A program made the translations under genes and the position numbers. This document shows positions 53,484 through 62,882 of a stretch of DNA of 64,000 nucleotides, piece by piece. The notes under the pieces were generated by a model. It was not told the DNA's origin. It made no database searches and worked only from the letters and a program-made list of their open reading frames with translations. The stretch comes from Acidobacteriota bacterium (lineage in GTDB: Bacteria; Acidobacteriota; Terriglobia; 2-12-FULL-54-10), in contig SHUM01000002.1 of NCBI GenBank assembly GCA_009691245.1, positions 1 through 64,000 on the forward strand, given 5' to 3'. How positions within the stretch are numbered: the first letter of the stretch is position 1; every line of letters starts with the position of its first letter.

Positions 53484-55778
53484 ATGCCTGACACGCTAAA
53501 ATTCGACATGCTGAAATTCACAGTTGATGGACGAGAACTGCACGCTCGTCCAGGTACGTTGCTGATTGACGCCTGCCGCGCGTCGGGCATCGAGGTGCCT
53601 TCGTTTTGCTACTACCCGGGCCTCTCGCTGCAGGCGGCGTGTCGCATGTGCCTGGTGGAGATTGAGAAAACGCCCAAGCTGCAAACCGCCTGCACGGTTC
53701 CCGTTGCCGAAGGCATGATCGTGCGCACTGCGACGCAGCCGGTGGCCGATGCGCGTCGCTCCATGCTGGAATTGCTGCTGGCCAATCACCCGCTGGATTG
53801 CCCAGTGTGCGACAAAGGCGGCGAGTGCGAGTTGCAGGATATGGTGTTCCGCTATGGGGCCGGCGAAAGCCGCTTCACCGAAGAGAAACACCACGTGGAA
53901 GAGCAGCAGTGGTCTCCTGTTGTTTTCTTTGACGCCCCGCGGTGCATCCTCTGCTACCGCTGCGTCCGTGTCTGTGATGAAGGCATGGGCGTTGGCGCAT
54001 TGGGAGTCATCAACCGCGGAGCGGGCTCCGAGATTGCGCCGAATCACGGCGACCATCTCGAATGCGAAGAGTGCGGCATGTGCATCGACATCTGTCCCGT
54101 GGGAGCGCTCACCAGCGGCGCGTATCGATACAAGGCCCGGCCCTGGGAGATTCAGTACGTCTCCACCATCTGCACCCACTGTGGCGACGGCTGCAAAACC
54201 ACGCTGAGTGTGCGCAACAACAAGATTCTTCGCGGCAACAATCGCGATCACAGCGGAGTTAACGGCGAATTCCTGTGCATCAAAGGCCGCTACGCGTATG
54301 ATTTCGTCGAGCACGCGGATCGCCTGAAACGTCCGCTGGTCCGCAAGTCTGGAACGCTGACGGAAGTTAGCTGGGACGAAGCCATTCGCACGGTGGCCGC
54401 GCGCTGGAAGCAGACCGTCGACCGGCAACTTCCACCGGAACGAGTCGGTGTCGCTGTCATTGGCTCCAACCACACCACCAATGAGACGAACTATCTGCTG
54501 CAACGGTTCACGCGAACTGTTCTGCGCTCCAACCACATCGACCATCTGCGCACCGCCGATTTCCCTGCTCTGATGTCGGCGCTATCGGCAACCTCCGGCA
54601 CCTCCGGTCAATTGCCGCTAGCGAGCTCCCGCGACTTGGCTCAAGCTAAGGCAATTCTGATCGTGGGAAATAATCCAACCGACCAGCATCCGCTGTTGGC
54701 GTGGAACATTCGCGAAGCCGTCCGATTGGCTGGAGCGCGACTCTACGTGATCAACTCGCGCGAAATTCCGCTGGCAAAGCAGAGCTTCCGCCTGATTCCA
54801 GTTGGAGCGGGCTGCGAGAACACCGCCATCAGATATCTCACCGGAGACAGCACCGCCGCGACCGAGCTGATTGGACGCACGGCCGGCGGTCGCAATGTAT
54901 CCACAGACTCACTACAAGAATTCCGCGACAAATTGCTGGCAGAGGAAAATGTAGTAATCGTTTTTGGATCGGAAGTGTACGGCACTAGCATCTCGCAATT
55001 AGTAAAACTTGGCGAAATGCTGAAAGGTCCAGCCCGTTACATCGCGCTGGCCGACTACAGCAATTCGCGTGGTGCCGCTGACATGGGACTCTATCCGCAC
55101 CTGCTTCCAGGTTTTCAGTCCGTACGGAACGATGTGCTTCGGCTTCAGTTCGAGGCGGCCTGGGGAGCGGCTATCTCTCCTGATCCCGGCATGAATTACG
55201 AACAAATGCTGCAGGCAGTTGGCGAGAGCCGAGCGGATTCGCTATATGTTGTCGGTGCGAATCCTTGGAAGACTCGCAATCCGAATGATCTTGCAGGCAA
55301 GTCGTTTCTCGTTGTTCAGGATTTGTTCCTGCATGAAACAGCGCAGGCCGCCGACGTGGTGCTCCCCGCTGCCAGCGCCTATGAGTGCAACGGCACAGTA
55401 ACCAATACCTGCGGCGAACTGCAGCGCAGGCGTATGGCGATTAACCTGCCCGGAGCGCGTCCGGACATCGATATCATAGCGGATATGGCGCGACAGCTTG
55501 GCGCTGATTCTCTGCCCGCAAGTCCGGATGAAATTCTGCGGGAAATACTTCGGGTCGTTCCCGGTTACACCGTCTCTTATGCCGCGGTGATTTCCGGCAT
55601 GGCCCAGATGCTCCCGGGCAGCGCATCCGAGACACCTGGCCCGGTTGAAAACCAGAGCTTAGTTCAGATACGGTCCGTGCAAGATCATCTCTTCTCATCT
55701 GGAACGATGGGCAGATATAGCTCGATACTCAACCTTGTGCCAGAGCGAACGACCCGGAAGCAGCCGGAACTACTCTAG
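53484..55778 (+). CDS. nuoG: NADH-quinone oxidoreductase subunit G
   Basis: 764 aa. N-terminal 2Fe-2S ferredoxin domain (CYYPGLSLQAACRMCLVE), then HPLDCPVCDKGGECELQD (N5-type His/Cys cluster), 4Fe-4S ligands CILCYRCVRVCDE and CEECGMCIDICPVGALTS, and the molybdopterin-oxidoreductase-like domain opening with CTHCGDGCKTTL, which could hold the additional N7-type cluster. The C-terminal half is the Mo-bis-MGD-like fold without evident catalytic residue. It starts 17 bp after nuoEF. Confidence 0.94.
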   Translation: MPDTLKFDMLKFTVDGRELHARPGTLLIDACRASGIEVPSFCYYPGLSLQAACRMCLVEIEKTPKLQTACTVPVAEGMIVRTATQPVADARRSMLELLLANHPLDCPVCDKGGECELQDMVFRYGAGESRFTEEKHHVEEQQWSPVVFFDAPRCILCYRCVRVCDEGMGVGALGVINRGAGSEIAPNHGDHLECEECGMCIDICPVGALTSGAYRYKARPWEIQYVSTICTHCGDGCKTTLSVRNNKILRGNNRDHSGVNGEFLCIKGRYAYDFVEHADRLKRPLVRKSGTLTEVSWDEAIRTVAARWKQTVDRQLPPERVGVAVIGSNHTTNETNYLLQRFTRTVLRSNHIDHLRTADFPALMSALSATSGTSGQLPLASSRDLAQAKAILIVGNNPTDQHPLLAWNIREAVRLAGARLYVINSREIPLAKQSFRLIPVGAGCENTAIRYLTGDSTAATELIGRTAGGRNVSTDSLQEFRDKLLAEENVVIVFGSEVYGTSISQLVKLGEMLKGPARYIALADYSNSRGAADMGLYPHLLPGFQSVRNDVLRLQFEAAWGAAISPDPGMNYEQMLQAVGESRADSLYVVGANPWKTRNPNDLAGKSFLVVQDLFLHETAQAADVVLPAASAYECNGTVTNTCGELQRRRMAINLPGARPDIDIIADMARQLGADSLPASPDEILREILRVVPGYTVSYAAVISGMAQMLPGSASETPGPVENQSLVQIRSVQDHLFSSGTMGRYSSILNLVPERTTRKQPELL

Positions 55779-55826
55779 CGACTCGATGGCAGTCGCTGGA
55801 AATTTGACGAGTTAAGAAAACGTAGA

Positions 55827-56861
55827 ATGGACCTTCCCTTTCTCCTATACACGCTGCTGAAAATCGTCGTCGTTGTGTTCGTGCTTTTGACGGCGGTAGC
55901 CTACACAGTCTGGTTTGAGCGCAAGGTCGTGGCCCACATGCAGTCGCGCTGGGGCCCCACGCGCGTGGGCCCGCATGGGCTTCTTCAACCACTGGCCGAT
56001 GTCATTAAGCTCATCACCAAAGAGGACATTACGCCATCGGGCGTCTTTCGTCTGGTGTATCTGGCGGCACCCTGTCTGGCGGTGATCACTGCGCTGCTGG
56101 TGTTCGCGGTCATCCCTTTTGGCCCACGAACCGTGATGGGCGGCATCGATATTTTCCAGATCACTGATCTCGACATTGGGTTGCTCTTCATTCTTTCTGT
56201 CAGCTCCATGGGCGTGTATGGCATTGTATTGGCCGGCTGGTCGTCCAACAGCAAGTACTCGCTGCTTGGTGGACTGCGCAGCTCGGCGCAGATGATCAGC
56301 TACGAGCTGGCCATGGGACTCGCCATCGTGGGTGTCGTCCTGCTAACTGGCAGCCTCAGCCTGCGCCAGGTGGTAGACAACCAGTCCGGCTCGTGGTGGG
56401 GATTCATCCCACACTGGAATGTCATTCCCCAATTCATCGGATTCTTCTGCTACTTCGTCTCCGCCATCGCTGAGACCAATCGTCTGCCGTTCGATCTGCC
56501 GGAGGCTGAAACAGAGTTGGTCGCGGGCTATCACACGGAATACTCCAGCATGCGCTTCGCCATGTTCTTTCTGGCGGAATACACCAACATGACGGCGGTC
56601 TCCTGCGTGGCGACGGTATTATACTTCGGCGGCTGGAGCGGACCGGTCTTCGGACCAGAAGCTTTGCAGACGGTGCTGCCCCTGCTCTGGTTTTTTCTAA
56701 AGGTCCTGGCTTTTTTGTTTGTCTATGTCTGGATTCGCGGCACGCTGCCTCGTTTCCGCTATGATCAATTGATGGCCTTCGGCTGGAAGTTTCTTCTGCC
56801 GCTGGCCCTCGCGAATATGGTTCTGACTAGTTTTATTCAAGCCGTCCGGTACGGCGGTTAG
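55827..56861 (+). CDS. nuoH: NADH-quinone oxidoreductase subunit H
   Basis: 344 aa, eight membrane helices. WFERKVVAHMQSRWGPTRVG and GLLQPLADVIKLITKED (quinone-channel entrance), LAGWSSNSKYSLLGGLRSSAQMIS, then the conserved acidic loop AETNRLPFDLPEAETELVAGYHTEYS. It is the membrane subunit next to NuoB/NuoD/NuoI. nuoI would usually follow but is absent; nuoJ starts 40 bp downstream. Confidence 0.96.
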   Translation: MDLPFLLYTLLKIVVVVFVLLTAVAYTVWFERKVVAHMQSRWGPTRVGPHGLLQPLADVIKLITKEDITPSGVFRLVYLAAPCLAVITALLVFAVIPFGPRTVMGGIDIFQITDLDIGLLFILSVSSMGVYGIVLAGWSSNSKYSLLGGLRSSAQMISYELAMGLAIVGVVLLTGSLSLRQVVDNQSGSWWGFIPHWNVIPQFIGFFCYFVSAIAETNRLPFDLPEAETELVAGYHTEYSSMRFAMFFLAEYTNMTAVSCVATVLYFGGWSGPVFGPEALQTVLPLLWFFLKVLAFLFVYVWIRGTLPRFRYDQLMAFGWKFLLPLALANMVLTSFIQAVRYGG

Positions 56862-56900
56862 TTCTACGGTGTAGTTTTGTAAACGGGTGAATTGAGTCCC

Positions 56901-57395
56901 ATGTACGAAATACTATTTTTTGTTTTTGCGGCGGCGGCGGTGGGCTTTGCCATCAACCTGCTGGTGCAGCGGCACCCCATCTACGGCGCCATCTCGTTGA
57001 TCGGTGTCATGGCTTCGCTCGCCTCTTTGTATTTAATGCTGGGAGCGGAGTTTATCGCCGCTGTTCAGGTAATCGTCTATGCCGGGGCCATCATGGTCCT
57101 GTTCGTTTTCGTGATCATGCTGCTGAACGCCGGCGTGGAAGAGCGCACCAACCGCAGCCGGATGGCGAAACAACTGGGCGCGCCGCTGGTAGTGTTGTTG
57201 CTCGGCTTGCTGACTTCGCTGGTCTATCGCAATTTTCCGCCGGATGCGGCAGTGCGTTTCGGTGATTTCCCCGGCCAGACCGCCGACATCGGTCGCCGTC
57301 TCTATATTTACTATATGCTGCCGTTCGAAGTGGTCTCGATCCTCATACTGGTGGCGATCGTCGGCGCGGTGGTTCTGGCAAAGAAGGAAACTTAG
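56901..57395 (+). CDS. nuoJ: NADH-quinone oxidoreductase subunit J
   Basis: 164 aa from ATG 56901 (a TTG lies 9 bp upstream in frame). Five hydrophobic segments; the family signature FIAAVQVIVYAGAIMVLFVFVIMLLN is split as FIAAVQVIVYAGAIMVLFVF at ~50-70 and VIMLLN after it, containing the pi-bulge helix. The C-terminal helix is VSILILVAIVGAVVLAKKE. Membrane arm. Confidence 0.93.
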   Translation: MYEILFFVFAAAAVGFAINLLVQRHPIYGAISLIGVMASLASLYLMLGAEFIAAVQVIVYAGAIMVLFVFVIMLLNAGVEERTNRSRMAKQLGAPLVVLLLGLLTSLVYRNFPPDAAVRFGDFPGQTADIGRRLYIYYMLPFEVVSILILVAIVGAVVLAKKET

Positions 57396-57437
57396 TGCTT
57401 GCCGCGTGAATGGCAGCGCGAGTGCACAGGAGAAGTT

Positions 57438-57740
57438 ATGGTTCCGTTGTCCTACTATCTGGTTCTCTCGGCCATCCTGTTTAGCCTGGGTGTCGCGGGA
57501 TTTATTTTTAAGCGCAATTTGGTCACGCTGTTTATGTCCGTCGAGCTGATGCTCAATGCCGTGAACCTTTCGTTTGTCGCGCTGTCTTACTACTTCCGTC
57601 AGTTGGATGGCCAGATATTTGTATTTTTCGTGATGGTGGTTGCGGCTGCTGAGGCCGCCGTCGGACTGGCCATCATCATCTCTGTATTCAGAAATCGCCA
57701 GACGTTGAATGTCGATGAGATCAGTCTCCTGAAACTATAA
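57438..57740 (+). CDS. nuoK: NADH-quinone oxidoreductase subunit K
   Basis: 100 aa from ATG 57438, with AGGAG 5 nt upstream; the extension upstream of this ATG is not hydrophobic and is rejected. Three helices: [37 protein letters not shown] (with the conserved membrane Glu in [11 protein letters not shown]) and [20 protein letters not shown] (second conserved Glu). This is the standard NuoK length. Confidence 0.95.
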   Translation: MVPLSYYLVLSAILFSLGVAGFIFKRNLVTLFMSVELMLNAVNLSFVALSYYFRQLDGQIFVFFVMVVAAAEAAVGLAIIISVFRNRQTLNVDEISLLKL

Positions 57741-57755
57741 GTGTCGCGCACAAGC

Positions 57756-59723
57756 ATGGATGCAAACTTTTATCTTTGGCTGATTCCGCTGGTCCCGCTG
57801 CTCGGCGCGGCCATCAATGGACTCACGGGAAAACAGCGGTCGGAACGCGGCGTCGCAGCGATTGCCGCTACGTCGGTTGCGATCTCACTGGCCCTGTCGC
57901 TGCGCGCTTTCTTTCTATATAGCGGCACACCGGTAGTCGAATCTCACATGCCATGGATTTATGCCGGTAATTTCCATGTCGATTTCAACTATTATTTCGA
58001 TCCGCTCGCCGCGGTAATGACGCTGGTGGTTACGGGCGTCGGATTGTTGATCCACATCTACGCCGCCGGATACATGTCTGGAGACGCGGGCTTCTACCGT
58101 TTCTTTGCCTATCTGAATCTCTTTTTGTTTTTCATGCTGACGCTGGTGTTGGCAGGAAACTACTTATTGCTGTTGGTCGGATGGGAAGGCGTCGGACTCT
58201 GCTCATATCTGTTGATCGGCTACTACTTCCGCAAGCCGGAAGCCGCCGACGCGGGCAAGAAGGCATTTCTGGTTACACGGCTGGGGGATCTAGGAATCGT
58301 CGCCGCAGTGCTGCTGATCTTTAAGACCTTCGACTCTCTGAACTTTACTGAAGTCCTGCCCGCCGCCGCGCAGTTTGCCCCTGAGCACGGTGCGTGGGGA
58401 CCGCTCACCATCATCGGCCTGTTATTTCTGCTGGGTGCAACAGGCAAGTCGGCTCAAGTCCCGCTCTACATCTGGCTACCGGACGCAATGGCTGGCCCCA
58501 CGCCGGTCAGCGCGCTGATTCACGCCGCGACCATGGTAACGGCGGGCGTCTATCTGATGGCGCGCTCGTCCGCCATCTATTTGAATGCGCCTGACGCCCT
58601 AACCATGGTAGCGGTTATCGGAGCGGTCACGGCCCTCTATGCCGCCACCATCGCGGTAGTGCAGACCGACATTAAAAAAGTGCTCGCCTATTCCACTATC
58701 AGCCAGATTGGATATATGGTCATGGCCTGCGGTGTGGCGGCATTCAGCGCGGCGGTGTTTCATCTGATGACCCATGCGTTCTTTAAGGCGCTACTCTTCC
58801 TCGGCGCGGGCAGCGTCATCCACGGCATGGGCGGCGAGCAGGATATTAACAAGATGGGCGGCCTGCGCAAATTCATGCCATGGACGTCGATTACCTTTCT
58901 TATTGCCTGCCTGGCTATTGCCGCTCTGCCCCCGTTCGCGGGTTTCTTCAGTAAGGATCAAATTCTGTGGGAAGCGTACTCAAGCGAACACGGCGGCCTG
59001 GCCTTCTGGATCATCGGAGTAACCACTGCGGCATTTACGTCCTTCTATATGTTCCGGCTCTACTTCTTGACGTTTCACGGGCAGCCCAGATTTGAGGCAA
59101 CCGCGGCGCGTGCCCAAGGAGCGCATGGAAATGGCCACGGGGGCCATGCACCGCATGAGTCTCCCGCGACTATGACCATACCGCTGATGATCCTCGCAGT
59201 GCTGTCAGTCGCCGGGGGCTGGATAGGCATCCCCGCATTGCTCGGCGGTGGCGACCAATGGAATCACTTCATGGCCCCGGTGTTTACACAAGCCGCTGAC
59301 GTGAATCATGCTGCCGCGCATCATAAGGCTTCGACAGAGTATCTATTGATGGCTATTTCAGTTCTGATATCTCTGAGCGGAATTTCTCTGGCCTGGTGGT
59401 TCTATGGCCGCCAGCGGAGCCGCGATGAGGCCGCTGCGGATACTCCCGGAGCCCTGCGCACTCTGGTAGCAAACAAGTATTACGTCGATGAGGCCTATCA
59501 GTTTTTGTTCGTTCGCCCACTCGTTACTTTTTCACGCGACATACTCTGGCGCGCGGTGGACCAGTGGGTGATTGATGGCGCGGTGAACGGCGCGGCCACC
59601 GCCACTCGCGGTCTTGGCAGTGTCGCGCGCAAATTGCAATCAGGGAACATCCGGTCCTATGCCGGATGGGTAATCATCGGAGCGCTGTTGCTGATCGGAT
59701 ATATGGTGGGCTATTCGGGTTGA
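57756..59723 (+). CDS. nuoL: NADH-quinone oxidoreductase subunit L
   Basis: 655 aa from ATG 57756 (GTG 57741 in frame, directly after the nuoK stop). Antiporter-like subunit with ~16 helices. Conserved proton-path residues: the Glu in LLVGWEGVGLCSYLLIGYYF, the Lys in GKSAQVPLYIWLPDAMAGPT and in TDIKKVLAYSTISQIGYM. The C-terminal lateral helix region follows a His-rich loop (GNGHGGHAPHE, HAAAHHKAS; ~450-530). Confidence 0.95.
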   Translation: MDANFYLWLIPLVPLLGAAINGLTGKQRSERGVAAIAATSVAISLALSLRAFFLYSGTPVVESHMPWIYAGNFHVDFNYYFDPLAAVMTLVVTGVGLLIHIYAAGYMSGDAGFYRFFAYLNLFLFFMLTLVLAGNYLLLLVGWEGVGLCSYLLIGYYFRKPEAADAGKKAFLVTRLGDLGIVAAVLLIFKTFDSLNFTEVLPAAAQFAPEHGAWGPLTIIGLLFLLGATGKSAQVPLYIWLPDAMAGPTPVSALIHAATMVTAGVYLMARSSAIYLNAPDALTMVAVIGAVTALYAATIAVVQTDIKKVLAYSTISQIGYMVMACGVAAFSAAVFHLMTHAFFKALLFLGAGSVIHGMGGEQDINKMGGLRKFMPWTSITFLIACLAIAALPPFAGFFSKDQILWEAYSSEHGGLAFWIIGVTTAAFTSFYMFRLYFLTFHGQPRFEATAARAQGAHGNGHGGHAPHESPATMTIPLMILAVLSVAGGWIGIPALLGGGDQWNHFMAPVFTQAADVNHAAAHHKASTEYLLMAISVLISLSGISLAWWFYGRQRSRDEAAADTPGALRTLVANKYYVDEAYQFLFVRPLVTFSRDILWRAVDQWVIDGAVNGAATATRGLGSVARKLQSGNIRSYAGWVIIGALLLIGYMVGYSG

Positions 59724-59770
59724 GATGGTTTGATATTTTCTAGTTGGGACATGGAACTGCTGGCGCATAC

Positions 59771-61342
59771 ATGAACTTTTTGCTCAATGTTGTTTTATTT
59801 CTTCCCGCCGCTGGCGCAGTCGCGCTTCTGGCAATTTCGCGCCGCCGTCCGAGAGCGGTCCGCATGGCGGCACTGGTCTTTTCGCTGCTGGCATTCGCTC
59901 TTTCAATCCCCCTGGCGCTGTTCTTTTCGCCCAGCACCAGCGGGATGCAGTTCGTCACGGACATGCCCTGGATCACCTCTCCATCCATTCGGTATCACAT
60001 TGGGATGGACGGCCTCAGCTTGTTTCTGGTTTTGTTGACCACCTTCCTAACCGTGCTGTGCGTGCTGATCTCCTGGCGTTCCGTGAATGAGCACGTCAAA
60101 GAGTTCCACTTCTTTCTATTGTTTCTCGCGACTGCTGCGATGGGCGTCTTCGTGTCTCTTGATCTGTTCCTCTTCTACGTGTTTTGGGAAGCGGCGCTAG
60201 TGCCCATGTATTTCCTGGTGGGTGTCTGGGGACACGAGAATCGGATCTACGCCGCACAGAAGTTTTTCCTCTACACAGTCGCGGGATCGCTGCTGATGCT
60301 GGTAGGAATTTTGTGGCTCTACCAGCGCTTCGGCACATTCGATTACGAATACATTATGGCCGCCCTGACCAGCGGCGCGGTCCGCTTCAGCAACACCGAG
60401 GAACTGTGGCTCTTCCTGGCCTTCTTCATCGCATTCGCCATTAAAGTCCCCATGTTCCCGCTGCACACCTGGCTCCCTGACGCGCATGTGGAAGCGCCCA
60501 CGGCGGGCTCCGTGATGCTCGCCGGCGTCATGCTCAAGATGGGCACATACGGCCTGATCCGCTTCTGTCTGCCGCTTTTCCCCAATGCGAGCCATAGCCT
60601 GGCTCCTGCCATCAACGCGCTGGCCATCATCGGGATACTCTACGGATCACTGGTTGCCCTGGTGCAGCCGGACATGAAGAAGCTGATTGCGTATTCATCG
60701 ATCGCGCATTTAGGCTTTGTGGTTCTGGGGATTTTTTCTTTCAATCAGGCCGCGCTGGAAGGCGCGACTTATCAGATGGTCAACCATGGCGTATCCACCG
60801 GCGCGCTCTTCCTTCTGACCGGAATGCTTTATGACCGTGTGCATACGCGTCGCATCTCCGATCTGGGTGGACTCGCCACGCCGCTTCCCCTGCTCACGGC
60901 CATGTTCCTGGTGACCACTCTTTCCAGCATTGGCCTGCCACTGCTGAATAACTTCGTCGGTGAATTCCTGATTCTTGTCGGTGTATTTGACCAGCATGTT
61001 ACTTCTGCAATCCTAGCTTCGGTGGGAGTATTTCTTTCCGCCGCATATATGCTCTGGATGTTCCAACGCGTATTTTATGGCGAGCCGAAACCGTCTTATT
61101 CCGGATTGCTCGATTTGGATCGACGCGAAAAATTAATCCTGTTGCCAACCGTTGCGCTGATGCTCTTTATGGGGATCGCCCCATCATTTTTCCTGCAGAA
61201 GATGGACCTGCCAGCCGCCAAATTGATGGATCGACTGGGCCAAGTCCAATTGGAAGTCCGCAAGGACTCATCGAGCAAGGATGCACCCGCGCCGGATCAG
61301 ACCGGATACCAGATCGCCAAGGGGGAACATGACCGCCCTTGA
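59771..61342 (+). CDS. nuoM: NADH-quinone oxidoreductase subunit M
   Basis: 523 aa from ATG 59771 (the frame opens earlier at TTG 59744, less likely). Antiporter-like: YHIGMDGLSLFLVLLTTFLT, FYVFWEAALVPMYFLVGVWG (key Glu), KVPMFPLHTWLPDAHVEAPT (Lys), PDMKKLIAYSSIAHLGFVVL (Lys-Lys). A hydrophilic tail (~490-523) overlaps the nuoN start by 14 bp. Confidence 0.95.
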   Translation: MNFLLNVVLFLPAAGAVALLAISRRRPRAVRMAALVFSLLAFALSIPLALFFSPSTSGMQFVTDMPWITSPSIRYHIGMDGLSLFLVLLTTFLTVLCVLISWRSVNEHVKEFHFFLLFLATAAMGVFVSLDLFLFYVFWEAALVPMYFLVGVWGHENRIYAAQKFFLYTVAGSLLMLVGILWLYQRFGTFDYEYIMAALTSGAVRFSNTEELWLFLAFFIAFAIKVPMFPLHTWLPDAHVEAPTAGSVMLAGVMLKMGTYGLIRFCLPLFPNASHSLAPAINALAIIGILYGSLVALVQPDMKKLIAYSSIAHLGFVVLGIFSFNQAALEGATYQMVNHGVSTGALFLLTGMLYDRVHTRRISDLGGLATPLPLLTAMFLVTTLSSIGLPLLNNFVGEFLILVGVFDQHVTSAILASVGVFLSAAYMLWMFQRVFYGEPKPSYSGLLDLDRREKLILLPTVALMLFMGIAPSFFLQKMDLPAAKLMDRLGQVQLEVRKDSSSKDAPAPDQTGYQIAKGEHDRP

Positions 61343-62861
61343 TCTGGCCGCCATACTGCCCATTGGAATTCTCACCATCACCGCCATCATCTGCATGATG
61401 ATGGGAACCGTGCGCAGAGAAACCGCGGCTTCCCTGTGCAGCACGATTTCGCTGGCCGGACTGGCCGCCGCGTCAGCCGCAGTGATCTATCAGCGAAGTT
61501 ACAGCGGCTTGGCCTTTGTGGACACTCTCTCCGTGGACCCCTACGCCAGATACTTTCAATTATTGTTCCTGGTGGTAGCCGCGCTGGTTGGATTGGCTTC
61601 CCGCGAATATCTGTGGCGCGAAGGCATGGCCATTGGGGAATACTATGCCCTGATGCTGTTTGCCACGGCGGGAATGTGCCTGATGGCGGCGGCCAACGAC
61701 CTGATGGTTATCTTCATCGGCCTGGAAATTTCCTCATTATCGAGCTACATTCTTGTCGGCATGCGGCGCAACGATGCGGCTTCCAGCGAGTCGTCGCTCA
61801 AATATTTTCTGCTGGGATCATTCGCCACCGCCTTCTTCCTGTATGGTGTCGCGCTGCTATATGGCGTAAGCGGCTCCACAAAACTAACCGCGATTCGCGC
61901 CTTCCTCTATGGTGGACAGAACGCCATTCCCGCTTCCGCAGCCTTGGGGGAACATCCTGTACTGGAAACTGCTGCAATGCAAAGTCAGTTCGGATTCACC
62001 GGCTCAATGGATTTACTGCTCGGCGCTGCCATCGCCCTGATTTTTGTCGGACTGGCCTTCAAGATTTCTGCCGTCCCGTTTCAGGCCTGGACCCCTGACG
62101 TTTACCAGGGCGCGCCCGCGCCGGTGGCGGCCATGCTATCGACAGCGCCCAAAGCCGCCGCGTTCGCAGCCTTCATCCGCATCTTCATGGTGAGCCTGGG
62201 AGCCAGCGCGGCGCAGTGGTCGCATCTGCTGTGGGCGACCGCGCTGCTGACCATGACGGTGGGAAATCTGGCCGCTCTTTGGCAATCGAACCTCAAGCGC
62301 CTACTTGCCTACTCATCCATCGCTCATGCTGGGTACATGCTCGTGGCCTTCACCTCAGGCTCCACCGATGGTATCACCGCGATTCTTTTTTACCTGGTCG
62401 GCTACGCCTTCATGAACATCGGCGCATTTATTGTGATTACTCACGTGGCTGGTCCCGGGGAGCGGTTAACAGAGTTGGACGACTATGCCGGGTTGGGATT
62501 CCGTTCGCCTGCCCTGGCTGCCTTGCTGACGATATTCATGCTTTCACTCATCGGAATCCCGCTCACCGCAGGATTTTTCGGTAAGTTCTACATCTTCCGC
62601 GCTGCGCTGGATTCGGGTCTGCTTTGGCTAACCATATTCGGCGTGTTGAACAGCGCGGTAGCTGCCTATTATTATCTCCGTATACTCGTGGCCATGTATA
62701 TGAAGCAGCCAACCGACTCCGCGGCCCCAGTCGCTGATATGCCAGCTGGCGTACGAACAGCGGTAATTGTCTGTGCGGCTGCTACTCTGCTAATTGGCGT
62801 ACAACCGCGCGCGGTGTTGCGGATGGCTGAGTACGCCGCGCAATGGCTGCCGCAACTTTAA
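61329..62861 (+). CDS. nuoN: NADH-quinone oxidoreductase subunit N
   Basis: 510 aa from ATG 61329, preceded by AAGGGGG; the ATG-less upstream extension lies within nuoM. Antiporter-like: FIGLEISSLSSYILVGMRRN (key Glu), KISAVPFQAWTPDVYQGAPA (Lys), SNLKRLLAYSSIAHAGYMLV (Lys), and LTAGFFGKFYIFRAALDSG. A loop near 195-215 (FLYGGQNAIPASAALGEHPV) is longer than in E. coli. Last gene of the cluster. Confidence 0.95.
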   Translation: MTALDLAAILPIGILTITAIICMMMGTVRRETAASLCSTISLAGLAAASAAVIYQRSYSGLAFVDTLSVDPYARYFQLLFLVVAALVGLASREYLWREGMAIGEYYALMLFATAGMCLMAAANDLMVIFIGLEISSLSSYILVGMRRNDAASSESSLKYFLLGSFATAFFLYGVALLYGVSGSTKLTAIRAFLYGGQNAIPASAALGEHPVLETAAMQSQFGFTGSMDLLLGAAIALIFVGLAFKISAVPFQAWTPDVYQGAPAPVAAMLSTAPKAAAFAAFIRIFMVSLGASAAQWSHLLWATALLTMTVGNLAALWQSNLKRLLAYSSIAHAGYMLVAFTSGSTDGITAILFYLVGYAFMNIGAFIVITHVAGPGERLTELDDYAGLGFRSPALAALLTIFMLSLIGIPLTAGFFGKFYIFRAALDSGLLWLTIFGVLNSAVAAYYYLRILVAMYMKQPTDSAAPVADMPAGVRTAVIVCAAATLLIGVQPRAVLRMAEYAAQWLPQL

Positions 62862-62882
62862 TTCGTTTGTTTGAGGCCTGCG

